64,000 nucleotides of DNA. It comes from JBALVT01 sp045110675 (GTDB taxonomy: Bacteria > Pseudomonadota > Gammaproteobacteria > Pseudomonadales > Halieaceae). The notes under the pieces were generated by a model. The model saw only the letters and a list, made by a program, of their open reading frames with translations. It did no database searches and was not told the DNA's origin. Positions 43,108 to 51,229 of this stretch are shown in pieces. The stretch lies in contig JBGCGJ010000019.1 in the NCBI GenBank assembly GCA_045110675.1, forward strand, positions 1 through 64,000, in the 5' to 3' direction. Both the position numbers and the translations under genes were made by a program. Positions within the stretch are counted from its first letter, which is position 1. Each line of letters starts with the position of its first letter.

Positions 43108-44619
43108 TTAAACGCTGCCAGTTCCGCTGCGAATAGTGCCCGGCGGCGGTCGCGCAGCCGCCATCTCAACATAGGCAGAGGTTCCCCGCCCTGGAGAAGA
43201 TTGCATTGAAAACTCCAGCCCCTGAGCTTTGCAAAGCTCATCTACGATGTTCAAACCCAGACCCTGCCCCTTCGAAAGGTCACTTTTTACTCCTGGCCCA
43301 AGCAAGCCCGCCAGAATGTCTTCGGAGATTCCACATCCGTCGTCATGCACCTGAAATACAACCTTTCCAGCTCTGGACCGGAATCCCACCAGAATTCGCC
43401 TAGGTGAAGCGTGCGCGATGGCATTGGCGATAAGGTTGGTCATGATGCGCATCGTCGACAATGGCTCTACGTAAACCCATAGACGAGAGGGCGCGAAAGA
43501 AAGCCGGATATCATTTTCCAGGGCTTCATCGGTAAACATTTGCCGAAGTGCGCAAGTAAACGTTACCGCTGAAACGGCCTCCTTCTCGCTACCAGGCGCT
43601 ATAAGTTCTTCTGAGGGCTGGGTATTTAAGTAGGATTTGGAAAGGCTGTCGATGTAGTCAACCGCCTTGGCGAGCCTATCGGCACGTTCGCCTGATTCCG
43701 CACGCTGCAATTGATCCACCGCGACTTTTAAAGCCGAAATTGGCTGTTTCAGATCGTGGGTCACCGTTGCCAACTGCATCTGATGCTTAGCAGCTGCCGA
43801 AACTGCCTGTTCGTAGTCTTGATCGGCTCGCATCAAAGCCAATTTCATTTCCGCTTCTTTTCGCGCGGCCTCTAAAACATCGCGCTGTGCTGCCTCTTTC
43901 GCACGGGTGTTGGTAAATACCTGGCCTATGACAATGCTCAGTGAAAAAAACGAGTATAGCAGGAAGGTAAAACGATTAAGGATAGTTGCGTCATTCTGGT
44001 TTGCGTCAGGAGATGATTGAACCAGCCAGAACCCACCAAGGGCAAAAAGGGCAACAACGACTGGAAAGAGTTGTATCAGTTGGGCGAGCCGTTTGTTCGT
44101 GGCCTCCCAGGTAAGAGGTGGCAGAATCTGCCCTACGATCATTGTAAAGAAGAGAACATTGACAGGAATCCACATCAGTACCAGAGAGATTTTCTTCAAC
44201 CAGAAATAGCTGCTCAGCGCCAACAGGGCTGAGATAACCGCCAATGACATAAACACCGGACGAAAACGAGCCAAGGCATGGGGTGGCTCCAGTCGAATAG
44301 CGATGACAAAAAAGCCGAATGACGCGACACCCGCATTCAATAGAAAGGGGACAACCCAGAGCACAAAGTCGCTGTCGCCGATAAGATAGGCCAGGGAACC
44401 ATCCATCCCAGCAGAGCTAATGATCAGCAGCAGCGAGAAAGTTGAATAGGCGAGCCACTTGTATTCTTTGTGAGCCAGAATAACCAGCGACGCAAAAACT
44501 ACTCCACTGAGTGCGGCCGTATAGAATATATAGTCTGTCGCGTTCGGAACGTAATCCTCAACCAGCGCCAACGCCCGAGGAGCAAACAAGACAAAAAATG
44601 TGGCGACAATCGCTTTCAT
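43108..44619 (-). CDS. Membrane sensor histidine kinase
   Basis: A 503-residue kinase. The N-terminal half (about 1-235) has a possible cleavable or first helix and about seven TM helices, like 7TM-type sensor modules. A coiled coil follows (EAARKEAEMKLALMRADQDYE), then the phosphoacceptor His in QLATVTHDLKQPISALKVAV. The ATPase domain has NLIANAIAHAS (N box), VHDDGCGIS (G1) and GQGLGLNIV (G2). AAGGA precedes the ATG. It follows the LuxR-type response regulator gene by 100 nt and is surely its partner. The stimulus is unknown. Confidence 0.93.
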   Translation of the reverse strand: MKAIVATFFVLFAPRALALVEDYVPNATDYIFYTAALSGVVFASLVILAHKEYKWLAYSTFSLLLIISSAGMDGSLAYLIGDSDFVLWVVPFLLNAGVASFGFFVIAIRLEPPHALARFRPVFMSLAVISALLALSSYFWLKKISLVLMWIPVNVLFFTMIVGQILPPLTWEATNKRLAQLIQLFPVVVALFALGGFWLVQSSPDANQNDATILNRFTFLLYSFFSLSIVIGQVFTNTRAKEAAQRDVLEAARKEAEMKLALMRADQDYEQAVSAAAKHQMQLATVTHDLKQPISALKVAVDQLQRAESGERADRLAKAVDYIDSLSKSYLNTQPSEELIAPGSEKEAVSAVTFTCALRQMFTDEALENDIRLSFAPSRLWVYVEPLSTMRIMTNLIANAIAHASPRRILVGFRSRAGKVVFQVHDDGCGISEDILAGLLGPGVKSDLSKGQGLGLNIVDELCKAQGLEFSMQSSPGRGTSAYVEMAAARPPPGTIRSGTGSV

Positions 44620-44719
44620 ACCCGCTTCCTTAAGTTCCAGCCCTCAGTCGCCCGACTGGAGTGAAAGATATTATTATCGCGAAAGACCGTTCAGTGAATG
44701 GGGTACATACCCCATCTCG

Positions 44720-45367
44720 TCAGGTTGGATCGATCAGGCCATCCTTTATCGCACGGGCCATTAGCTGTGCGACAGAGTGCACCCCCAGCTTTCCCATTAA
44801 CGCAGTGCGATGCTTGTCTACAGTCTTGGGGCTAATATTTAGCACCTCGGCAATCTCCTTATTGGTTTTGCCGGAAACCACCATGTTCAGGGTTTGACGT
44901 TCTCGTTCGGTTAGGTTGGCGCCCTGACGCCCTTGTTCGATCACATCCAGGAGATCAGGCGATATAAAGCGTCCGCCAAGCATAATTGTGGGAAGTTTAT
45001 CTCTCATAGCCTTAACGGAAGAGCCTTTGCTGAACAGCCCTTCCACCCGGGTTTCCACCAGGCTGGCCAGTAAGCCCGGAGCGGTCACCCCAGTGAATAC
45101 AATGATTTTTGTATCGGGGCTCCAGCGGCGAATGTCGTGAATAACTTCCGCGCCGCTGGCCAATGGCATGGATACATCGAGGAATAATAAATCGGGCTTA
45201 TGTGCCTTTACCGCCGCAATGGCCTCCAATCCATTTTCAGCAAAGGCGAGCAACTCATAGGATTCACCTGCTTCAACCGAGGCTTGTTTGATGATATCCA
45301 ATACAGCTTCGCGAATGATCTCGTGATCATCGGCGATGACCACGCTGTATGATTCGTGCTTACTCAT
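44720..45367 (-). CDS. LuxR/NarL-type response regulator
   Basis: A 215-residue two-component regulator. The receiver domain has the acidic pair in VIADDHEIIREAV, the phosphorylated Asp in LLFLDVSMP, and the conserved Thr and Lys region (IVFTGV). The C-terminal LuxR helix-turn-helix has LTERERQTLNMVVSGKTNKE and SPKTVDKHRTALMGKLGV. AGGT precedes the ATG. It is encoded 5 nt after the NTF2-like gene and upstream of the histidine kinase gene, so the three are probably one operon. Targets are unknown. Confidence 0.95.
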   Translation of the reverse strand: MSKHESYSVVIADDHEIIREAVLDIIKQASVEAGESYELLAFAENGLEAIAAVKAHKPDLLFLDVSMPLASGAEVIHDIRRWSPDTKIIVFTGVTAPGLLASLVETRVEGLFSKGSSVKAMRDKLPTIMLGGRFISPDLLDVIEQGRQGANLTERERQTLNMVVSGKTNKEIAEVLNISPKTVDKHRTALMGKLGVHSVAQLMARAIKDGLIDPT

Positions 45368-45372
45368 ACCAC

Positions 45373-45735
45373 CTATCCGCGATTTTTCAAATAGGATCTC
45401 TTTGATTTAATCTTGCCACCCTCAAAGGTAAACAGGTCGCAGCCGTCCATTTCGAGTTTCGCGCCGCTGGTATGCGTGCCCCTGAATGTCCATTCTGAGC
45501 AACCATTGTCGCCGCTGACAAAGTGAACCAGCCCTTCAAAATGCACATCGGGGATGTCAGTCCAAACCTCAATGAATTTCTCTCGCACGGTCTGATAACC
45601 CTGGTGGCGTGTTCCGTAGGTTTCGCTGCCACCACCGGTTTCAAAAACACAATCCTGGGTCATATAACTCATGACTTTTTCAATGTCATGCTCATTCCAG
45701 GCATCGCTATAACGCTCAAGGTCTTCTAGTTTCAT
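45373..45735 (-). CDS. NTF2-like / SnoaL-type protein
   Basis: A 120-residue single-domain protein with the cone-shaped NTF2-like fold expected from DLERYSDAWNEHDIEKVMSYMTQDCVFETGGG and the later WTFRGTHTSGAKLEMDG and FTFEGGKIKSKRSYL segments. Members are ketosteroid-isomerase-like enzymes, polyketide cyclases or ligand-binding proteins. I cannot choose. The ATG at 45735 fits the usual family start; a longer frame adds unrelated residues. It stands directly before the response regulator gene and may be a small-molecule sensor or enzyme controlled with it. Confidence 0.85.
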   Translation of the reverse strand: MKLEDLERYSDAWNEHDIEKVMSYMTQDCVFETGGGSETYGTRHQGYQTVREKFIEVWTDIPDVHFEGLVHFVSGDNGCSEWTFRGTHTSGAKLEMDGCDLFTFEGGKIKSKRSYLKNRG

Positions 45736-45893
45736 GATATTGCTCTCGCTCTTAGTGGAAGCTTGTAAAGCACAGTGACAAAAATACGTATCCCGGATCT
45801 CCTCGAAATAACCCAGATAATATATAGTGGGTCTTAAGTGGAAATCCACTCTAGCTCTTAAATATTCCACTCGCGCCTCAAGAGGTAAACAGC

Positions 45894-46526
45894 ATGACTC
45901 AAACAGCAAAGTTCTGGAACAAAATGGCGGAGCGCTACGCCAAGTCACCGATCAAGGATGAAGAAGCATACCAAAGAAAGCTCGAGGTGACGCGCAGCTA
46001 CTTTCGACCGGAGATGAACGTTATTGAAATCGCCTGTGGCACCGGCACAACAGCAATTTCACATGCACCACATGTCAATCACATTTTGGCGATCGATATT
46101 TCTTCGAACATGCTCGAGATAGCGCGAGGCAAAGCGGCAGCAGAGAGTATCGAAAATATCTCTTTCGAAGAAGCCACCATTGAAACATTCGACGCCGCAG
46201 GCAAAACCTACGATCTTGCGATGGCCCACAGTATTCTTCATTTGTTGGAGGATCCCGAAAGCGCAATCGCCAAAGTCTACGAAATGTTAAAACCTGGCGG
46301 TGTTTTTGTGACTAGCACTGTCTGTCTGGGTGATTCCAGGTTTCCTTGGGGGATCGTCATAGCCCCAGCGCGACTACTGGGCTTTGCACCTTATGTAAAT
46401 AGCCTCAAAAGAAGCGAACTCGAATCTTATTTTCTTGAAGCGGGATTTCAGATAGACCTTGAATGGGAACGCAATAAAAGCAATACCGCGTTTGTAGTCC
46501 TCAGAAAACCAGCTGATGTAGATTAA
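45894..46526 (+). CDS. Class I SAM-dependent methyltransferase
   Basis: A 210-residue methyltransferase. Motif I is VIEIACGTGTTAIS, the acidic end of beta-2 is LAIDISSNMLEIA, and motif II/IV appear in FDAAGKTYDLAMAHSILHLL. The N-terminus FWNKMAERYAKSPIKDEEAYQRKLE is typical of small marine-bacterial members. AGAGG precedes the ATG. It is divergent from the NTF2-response-regulator operon. Substrate unknown. Confidence 0.9.
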   Translation: MTQTAKFWNKMAERYAKSPIKDEEAYQRKLEVTRSYFRPEMNVIEIACGTGTTAISHAPHVNHILAIDISSNMLEIARGKAAAESIENISFEEATIETFDAAGKTYDLAMAHSILHLLEDPESAIAKVYEMLKPGGVFVTSTVCLGDSRFPWGIVIAPARLLGFAPYVNSLKRSELESYFLEAGFQIDLEWERNKSNTAFVVLRKPADVD

Positions 46527-46553
46527 ACTGCCAAGCGAGAGATTCACTTGCCT

Positions 46554-46583
46554 TGCCTATTCGCACACTAGGACGAATAGGCA
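46554..46583. terminator. Hairpin between convergent genes
   Basis: TGCCTATTCG (46554-46563) and CGAATAGGCA (46574-46583) form a perfect 10-bp stem with a 10-nt loop at the junction of the methyltransferase gene (plus) and the gluconate-dehydrogenase-like gene (minus), overlapping the last codons of the latter. There is no U run on either strand, so it is only a possible bidirectional terminator or mRNA end. Confidence 0.4.
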
Positions 46584-47335
46584 TATTCTGACAAGCCCAG
46601 CTCTTGCAATACTCCGTCGAGGTGAACTATCGCTTCCTGAGTTGGGCCGGGGTAGTCACCTGATATTGCGACGTTTCCCTGATAGCCCAACTCCTCGCTC
46701 CCCTGTGGCGAGCCGAAGTAAGCAATGACGACAAGAGTTCGTATGCCATCAAAGACATTGGCCATATAGGCGTAGCGCAATTCCGACTTCGCCTTGTCGT
46801 AGGCGATATCATCAATAATTTGTAGTTGCTGTTGGGTGGATACGTCTACAAAGCCCTGACTAAAACGCCGCACAGATTCCTCATCCAGCCAGGCCAGCCC
46901 CGATAGAATTTCAATTCGATCAGCCTGGTAACTGGGATATGGCGCGCTCACCCATTCGTTGAGAAGATCTACCACATTGACTTCTGATGCCGCAGCCTTA
47001 TCGCCTTCTCGAGGAATAATAATGTCCACCAGTACGGTGGCTATTTTTCGCTGCTCGGCTGTCATCGTCAGGGGCCATGGCGTTTTTGGCGGCGACGCAA
47101 GATCGGGATCTGTACCGTAACCCTCACCGGCTATAGGTTCCAACTTAAGATCAGGCCAATGACCTGCAATTTTTGCCGCCGAAACAAGCAGTGATTCACA
47201 ACCGCTAATTAACGGGACCGATAAGCCGACGCTAACAACACCCAACCATTTAAGCGTATCGCGACGACTAATAGCCTTGTGCCGTGGCTTATCATGCAAT
47301 GGTTTGTCTGTTTGTATATGTAGGGAATAATCCAC
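46568..47335 (-). CDS. Gluconate 2-dehydrogenase subunit 3-like, TAT-exported
   Basis: A 255-residue small subunit. The N-terminus has a twin-arginine signal, ISRRDTLKWLGVVSVGLSVP, followed by ISGCES that could be lipidated. The rest resembles subunit 3 of membrane-bound gluconate 2-dehydrogenase (MTAEQRKIATVLVDIIIPRE near residue 100). These subunits help export or mature the flavin subunit. I choose the GTG at 47333-47335, which overlaps the TAG of the GMC gene; longer frames run into that gene. It is the second gene of a pair with the GMC oxidoreductase. Confidence 0.88.
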   Translation of the reverse strand: MDYSLHIQTDKPLHDKPRHKAISRRDTLKWLGVVSVGLSVPLISGCESLLVSAAKIAGHWPDLKLEPIAGEGYGTDPDLASPPKTPWPLTMTAEQRKIATVLVDIIIPREGDKAAASEVNVVDLLNEWVSAPYPSYQADRIEILSGLAWLDEESVRRFSQGFVDVSTQQQLQIIDDIAYDKAKSELRYAYMANVFDGIRTLVVIAYFGSPQGSEELGYQGNVAISGDYPGPTQEAIVHLDGVLQELGLSEYAYSS

Positions 47336-49014
47336 TAGATGGCACCCCTGTCGATCTGCGCGCTGAGCCAACTGGCGTTGCGCATTGCCAGCATCATTAT
47401 CGTAAGCGTACAATTTTTATGTGGATTGGAGGCAAATACACCGCCGTCCATAACAAACAAATTGTCGCAATCCCAGGTTTGACCATACTGATTGGTGACT
47501 GAATCCTTAGAAGATGCCCCCATTCGGGTTGTGCCAACTTCGTGAATAATCTCGCCACCTTTTTTGATGGCCTGATCCGGTGTGGGCAGAGAGTCAACCC
47601 TGGCTCCCATGTTATTTAAAATCGCTTTTGCCGTTTTAAGACCATGGGCAACCTGATTCAATTCCTGATCCGACCATCGCCAGTGAAATTTGGGCACAGG
47701 AATTCCCCATTGATCCTGAACTTTGTCATCGATTTCCACGTAACTATGCTGGTTCGGCAACATTTCACCACGCAATGAGAAACCCACTTGGGCGCCGTAG
47801 TCATGCTTGGCAGCACGTTTTAGTTCCGAGCCATATCCTTCAAGCTTGGCGGGGTAGTATGTACCTGGGGCTTTGAAGCCCGTACTCAGTTCAAAGTGGT
47901 AACCGCGGGCAAAATTGAGTTCACCGCTGGCCTGAGCTTTATGGCCCCACCAGGGAATATACAAGTGATTCGCAGTGTGACCGTCCTCGTTGTAAATCGG
48001 TCGGCCCTTCAACGCCGGGACTTGAGCTCCAAGATAGGCTCCCGTTGAGTCCATAAGGTTTTTCCCCACCTGTCCGCTGGAATTGGCCAGACCGTTAGGG
48101 AAATGAGAACTTGTGGAATTGAGTAAAATTCTAGCAGATTCACAAGCGCTGGCTGCAAGAACAACAACCTTCGCGGGCAAGGTAACCGGAGCGCCCGTGT
48201 TTTTGTCAACGTAAGTGACTGCCTTAACCCTTCCCTGCTCATCAACTTCCACGGCTTTCGCCATCGCGTCGGTAATGATTTGCAAATTTCCGGTAGCCTT
48301 GGCCAGGGGTAGTAAAGACGTTGTGGTCTGAAACGCCGCACCAATGGAACAACCGCGACCACAATCCGTTGCGTAAAAGCAAGCCGAGCGATTGTCCAGG
48401 GGACGTGTAAGCACCGCTCGATGCATCGGTGCAGCCTGAATGCCCAGTTTTTTGGCAGCGGCTGCTATGAGTAATTCTGGCACTCTGGGCTTGGGAGGCG
48501 GTTGCAATACTCCAGTAGAAGCATCGGGCATATCATCCAGACCGGTGTTGGTTCCACAGACTCCAACCAGGGCTTCAGTCTTGTCATACCACGGCGCGAC
48601 ATCTTGATATTCGAAGGGCCAGTCTGCGCCCAAACCGTCTCGACTGCGGGCTTTAAAATCATGTTCACTGAAGCGCAATGAAAAGCGCCCCCAATGATTA
48701 GTGCGCCCGCCCAGCATTCGAGCGCGCCACCATTTAAACTCACTGCCCTTGGCAGTGGTATAGGGCTCACCGGGAACAGTCCAGCCGCCATCGACTGTAG
48801 CATCGTAATAGCCAAAATCTTTATCCGGAGTAGGGGCTCCCATCAGCGGAGCCTGATCCGGAGTTTGAAACATTGGGGTTTCGGTGGTTGGATCGTAGTC
48901 GCGCCCCGCTTCGAGCATCAATACTCTTTTCCCGTCCGTAGTTAGAGCGTGAGCTGCCATAGCACCACCGGCACCGGAGCCGACGATCACTACGTCGTAG
49001 TTAAATTCAACCAT
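47335..49014 (-). CDS. GMC-family oxidoreductase
   Basis: A 559-residue flavoprotein of the glucose-methanol-choline family, like the large subunit of gluconate/sorbitol dehydrogenases. The FAD-binding VVIVGSGAGGAMAAHAL and LMLEAGRDYD are at the N-terminus. The middle has GGRTNHWGRFSLRF, and the C-terminal substrate domain has HEVGTTRMG and the catalytic His/Asn region FVMDGGVFASNPHKNCTLTI. It lacks its own signal and would be exported with the TAT-bearing subunit encoded next. The usual cytochrome c subunit is not found nearby. Substrate unknown. Confidence 0.93.
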   Translation of the reverse strand: MVEFNYDVVIVGSGAGGAMAAHALTTDGKRVLMLEAGRDYDPTTETPMFQTPDQAPLMGAPTPDKDFGYYDATVDGGWTVPGEPYTTAKGSEFKWWRARMLGGRTNHWGRFSLRFSEHDFKARSRDGLGADWPFEYQDVAPWYDKTEALVGVCGTNTGLDDMPDASTGVLQPPPKPRVPELLIAAAAKKLGIQAAPMHRAVLTRPLDNRSACFYATDCGRGCSIGAAFQTTTSLLPLAKATGNLQIITDAMAKAVEVDEQGRVKAVTYVDKNTGAPVTLPAKVVVLAASACESARILLNSTSSHFPNGLANSSGQVGKNLMDSTGAYLGAQVPALKGRPIYNEDGHTANHLYIPWWGHKAQASGELNFARGYHFELSTGFKAPGTYYPAKLEGYGSELKRAAKHDYGAQVGFSLRGEMLPNQHSYVEIDDKVQDQWGIPVPKFHWRWSDQELNQVAHGLKTAKAILNNMGARVDSLPTPDQAIKKGGEIIHEVGTTRMGASSKDSVTNQYGQTWDCDNLFVMDGGVFASNPHKNCTLTIMMLAMRNASWLSAQIDRGAI

Positions 49015-49110
49015 GGGGCTTGATCATTTTCCCGATTATAGGCCAATTATTTTATTCAGGACCAAGCAGGCGAATATACACTCAAGCGAACAACACAGCG
49101 TTCAGTGACC

Positions 49111-49863
49111 TTATAACGTCATCCCACCATCCACAGTAAATTGAGCACCCGTCGCAAATGTAGATTGATCGGACGCTAGATAAGAAACAATTGAGGCAAT
49201 GTCTTCAGGTTTACCCAAATGACCTACTGGATGAGCAGCGACAAAGCTTGCCAACAACGCCTCTGGTTCATCTGACTGCGCCAGTGTTTTATCGATAATA
49301 CTGGTATGAATAGCGCCGGGATGCACCGAGTTACAGCGAATACCATTGTTCTGTTCGGCGCAGTACAGGGCAATGGATTTGGTCATCATCGTCACCGCAC
49401 CTTTGGCGGCGTTGTAGGCACACAAGTGTGCACTGGCGCGAATTCCTGCTGCGGAGGACATATTGATAATGGCACCTCCGGTTTTTTTCATCAGCCCGAT
49501 ACCGTATTTGCAGCCAAGGAAGGTGCCGTCCACGTCGATACTAAATTCATGCTTGAACGCAGCCAGGGTCAGGTCTTCAACCGACCCCATTGTGGTAATC
49601 CCAGCATTGTTTACCAGTACATCCAGACGACTAAACTGTTGCTCGATTACCGCTATCGCATCCACCCAGTCCTGCTCCTGACTTACATCCAGTTTCATTG
49701 AAACTGAGCCGTTATCCAGCGACTTGGCGACCATAGCCGCATTATCTAGATCAATATCGGCAACCACAATGGTCATACCATCAGCTGCCAATCGCTGCGC
49801 GATAGCTTCGCCCAAGCCTGAGGCTCCACCGGTTACCAGTGCAATTTTGTTTTCTGTATTCAT
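49111..49863 (-). CDS. Short-chain dehydrogenase/reductase
   Basis: A 250-residue classical SDR. It has TGGASGLGEAIAQRLAADG, VADIDLDNA with the Asp that favours NAD(H), NNAG, the Ser in INMSSAAGI, and the active site CAYNAAKGAVTMMTKSIA. The C-terminal YLASDQSTFATGAQFTVDGG is characteristic of 3-hydroxy(steroid/acyl) dehydrogenase-like members. The ATG at 49863 matches the family start; a 36-residue longer frame has no support. It lies 96 nt beyond the GMC gene start region on the same strand and diverges from the selenoprotein gene. Confidence 0.92.
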   Translation of the reverse strand: MNTENKIALVTGGASGLGEAIAQRLAADGMTIVVADIDLDNAAMVAKSLDNGSVSMKLDVSQEQDWVDAIAVIEQQFSRLDVLVNNAGITTMGSVEDLTLAAFKHEFSIDVDGTFLGCKYGIGLMKKTGGAIINMSSAAGIRASAHLCAYNAAKGAVTMMTKSIALYCAEQNNGIRCNSVHPGAIHTSIIDKTLAQSDEPEALLASFVAAHPVGHLGKPEDIASIVSYLASDQSTFATGAQFTVDGGMTL

Positions 49864-50005
49864 CCTTATATCTTCATCCTGTAAATCCGACTGTAAGCCT
49901 ACTATGTCATCACTGCGGCATAGCATCCAGTGGGTACTGAAAAAAGAATGCGTCACTCGCAACCATCCCATTGCTTAATGACAACTCAAATGCCAATATT
50001 TACAA

Positions 50006-51229
50006 ATGACGATTGAGCGAGATCACCACGGCTTCGATGCCCCCGCACCACTGGGTCACCCCGGCAGGGCTGGATTGCCATCGGGCCACTCGACTGGCCC
50101 AGAGGTTGGCGACACCCTTCCCGACTTCGAACTGCCGGATGCATTCGGCAAACCAGTGAGCTTTCATCGGGACAGAGGGAATAAGAAAGCGGTATTGCTT
50201 TTCTATCGCTCTGCGGTTTGGTGACCCCCTTGCTGGACGCAACTAGGTGAGTTGCGAGACGCTTTTCCAAAATTTGAAGCTAACGACCTCAAGTTGTATG
50301 CGCTTTCCTATGACGACCAGAAGACGTTGCGGGAGTTTTCCGACAAGCAAAATGTGCCTTATACACTTCTGTCCGATGAAAAATCCGAGGTTATAAAGCA
50401 GTACGGAATACTCAATACCGAGGTATCAACCGATGATTTTCTACTCTACGGCATTCCGTTCCCAGGTGCGTATGTGTGCGATGAGCAAGGCGTGGTCATT
50501 GCCAAGTTTTTTCACGACACCTACAAAAAGCGCGACAGCGCGGAGATTTTTATAGACGCCGCACTTGGCAAAATTCAAATCGCCGATGACGCACCACAAG
50601 CAACAGGCGGCGACAGCGAGATTAAAGTCACCGCTGCCATTCACGGGGGCAAGGGCAGCATACGTCAGGGCATCATTCGTAAATTGGTTGTGCGTTTTGA
50701 GCTGGACCCTGGGCTACATATCTATTCGGAGCCTGTTCCAGATGGCATGGTAGCGACCAGTATCAAACTGCTGGGGCCACCTGGACTGGTGACCTTAGAG
50801 CCCGTTCTTCCAGCTACCGAGGTGTTACATCTGGAAACGCTCGGGGTAGACCTCAATGTCTGGAGCGGCACGGTTGATCTGGTTGTGCCATTTTATGCCC
50901 AGGGGGAACTGATCAGTGAGACCCGGCCACTGGACCAGGATGATATGGAGATTGAGGTTCAACTGCGCTACCAGGCCTGCAACGACAACGAATGCCTGTT
51001 ACCGAAGACAGAGAGTTTTAAATTGAAGTTGGATATGGATGTCATCGATGTGCCTAAAATCGGGATGCATCTAGGGCACGGCCAGCGGGAAGGAAATTAT
51101 GATGGTGGCCCTGCAATGAGACGCCTGCTGTGGCGCAAATTCAAAGCCAACCCCCTCAGCCCATTTAAGTTTATCGCCAAGAGTATTCGTCTCGAACTTC
51201 AGGCTCGCAAACGGGCTAAGTCTTCCTGA
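50006..51229 (+). CDS. Selenoprotein: redoxin (UxxC) fused to a DsbD-alpha-like domain
   Basis: I read one 407-residue gene through an in-frame UGA at 50222-50224. Upstream, residues about 32-72 are a thioredoxin-fold redoxin (VGDTLPDFELPDAFGKPVSF, then VLLFYRSAVW). The UGA falls where peroxiredoxin-like proteins have the first Cys of W-C-x-x-C. Reading on in the same frame gives W-U-P-P-C-W-T-Q-L-G-E-L and the rest of the fold (LYALSYDDQKTLREF, IPFPGAYVCDEQG). Residues about 205-340 resemble the N-terminal domain of DsbD, with RYQACNDNECLLPK (Cys 325 and 330). A SECIS-like hairpin follows the UGA. No other stop interrupts the frame. The ATG has only a weak ribosome binding site. A disrupted gene is the alternative but fits poorly. 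Confidence 0.88.
50222..50256 (+). promoter_or_regulatory. UGA codon with bacterial SECIS-like hairpin
   Basis: UGA at 50222-50224 is followed, after 13 nt, by CGCAACT (50238-50244), loop AGGTG (50245-50249) and AGTTGCG (50250-50256): a perfect 7-bp stem with a GGU-bearing loop. In E. coli fdhF the SelB-binding loop is AGGUCU and begins 18 nt after the UGA; here the loop begins 21 nt after it. The hairpin lies inside the coding frame, as bacterial SECIS elements do. Confidence 0.85.

Noticed and set aside
50006..50224. Reading the redoxin as a pseudogene or as two separate genes
   Set aside because: Both parts are in the same frame, the only interruption is one UGA at the active-site Cys, and a SECIS-like hairpin follows. 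The second part alone has no sensible start and would lack the N-terminal strand of its fold.
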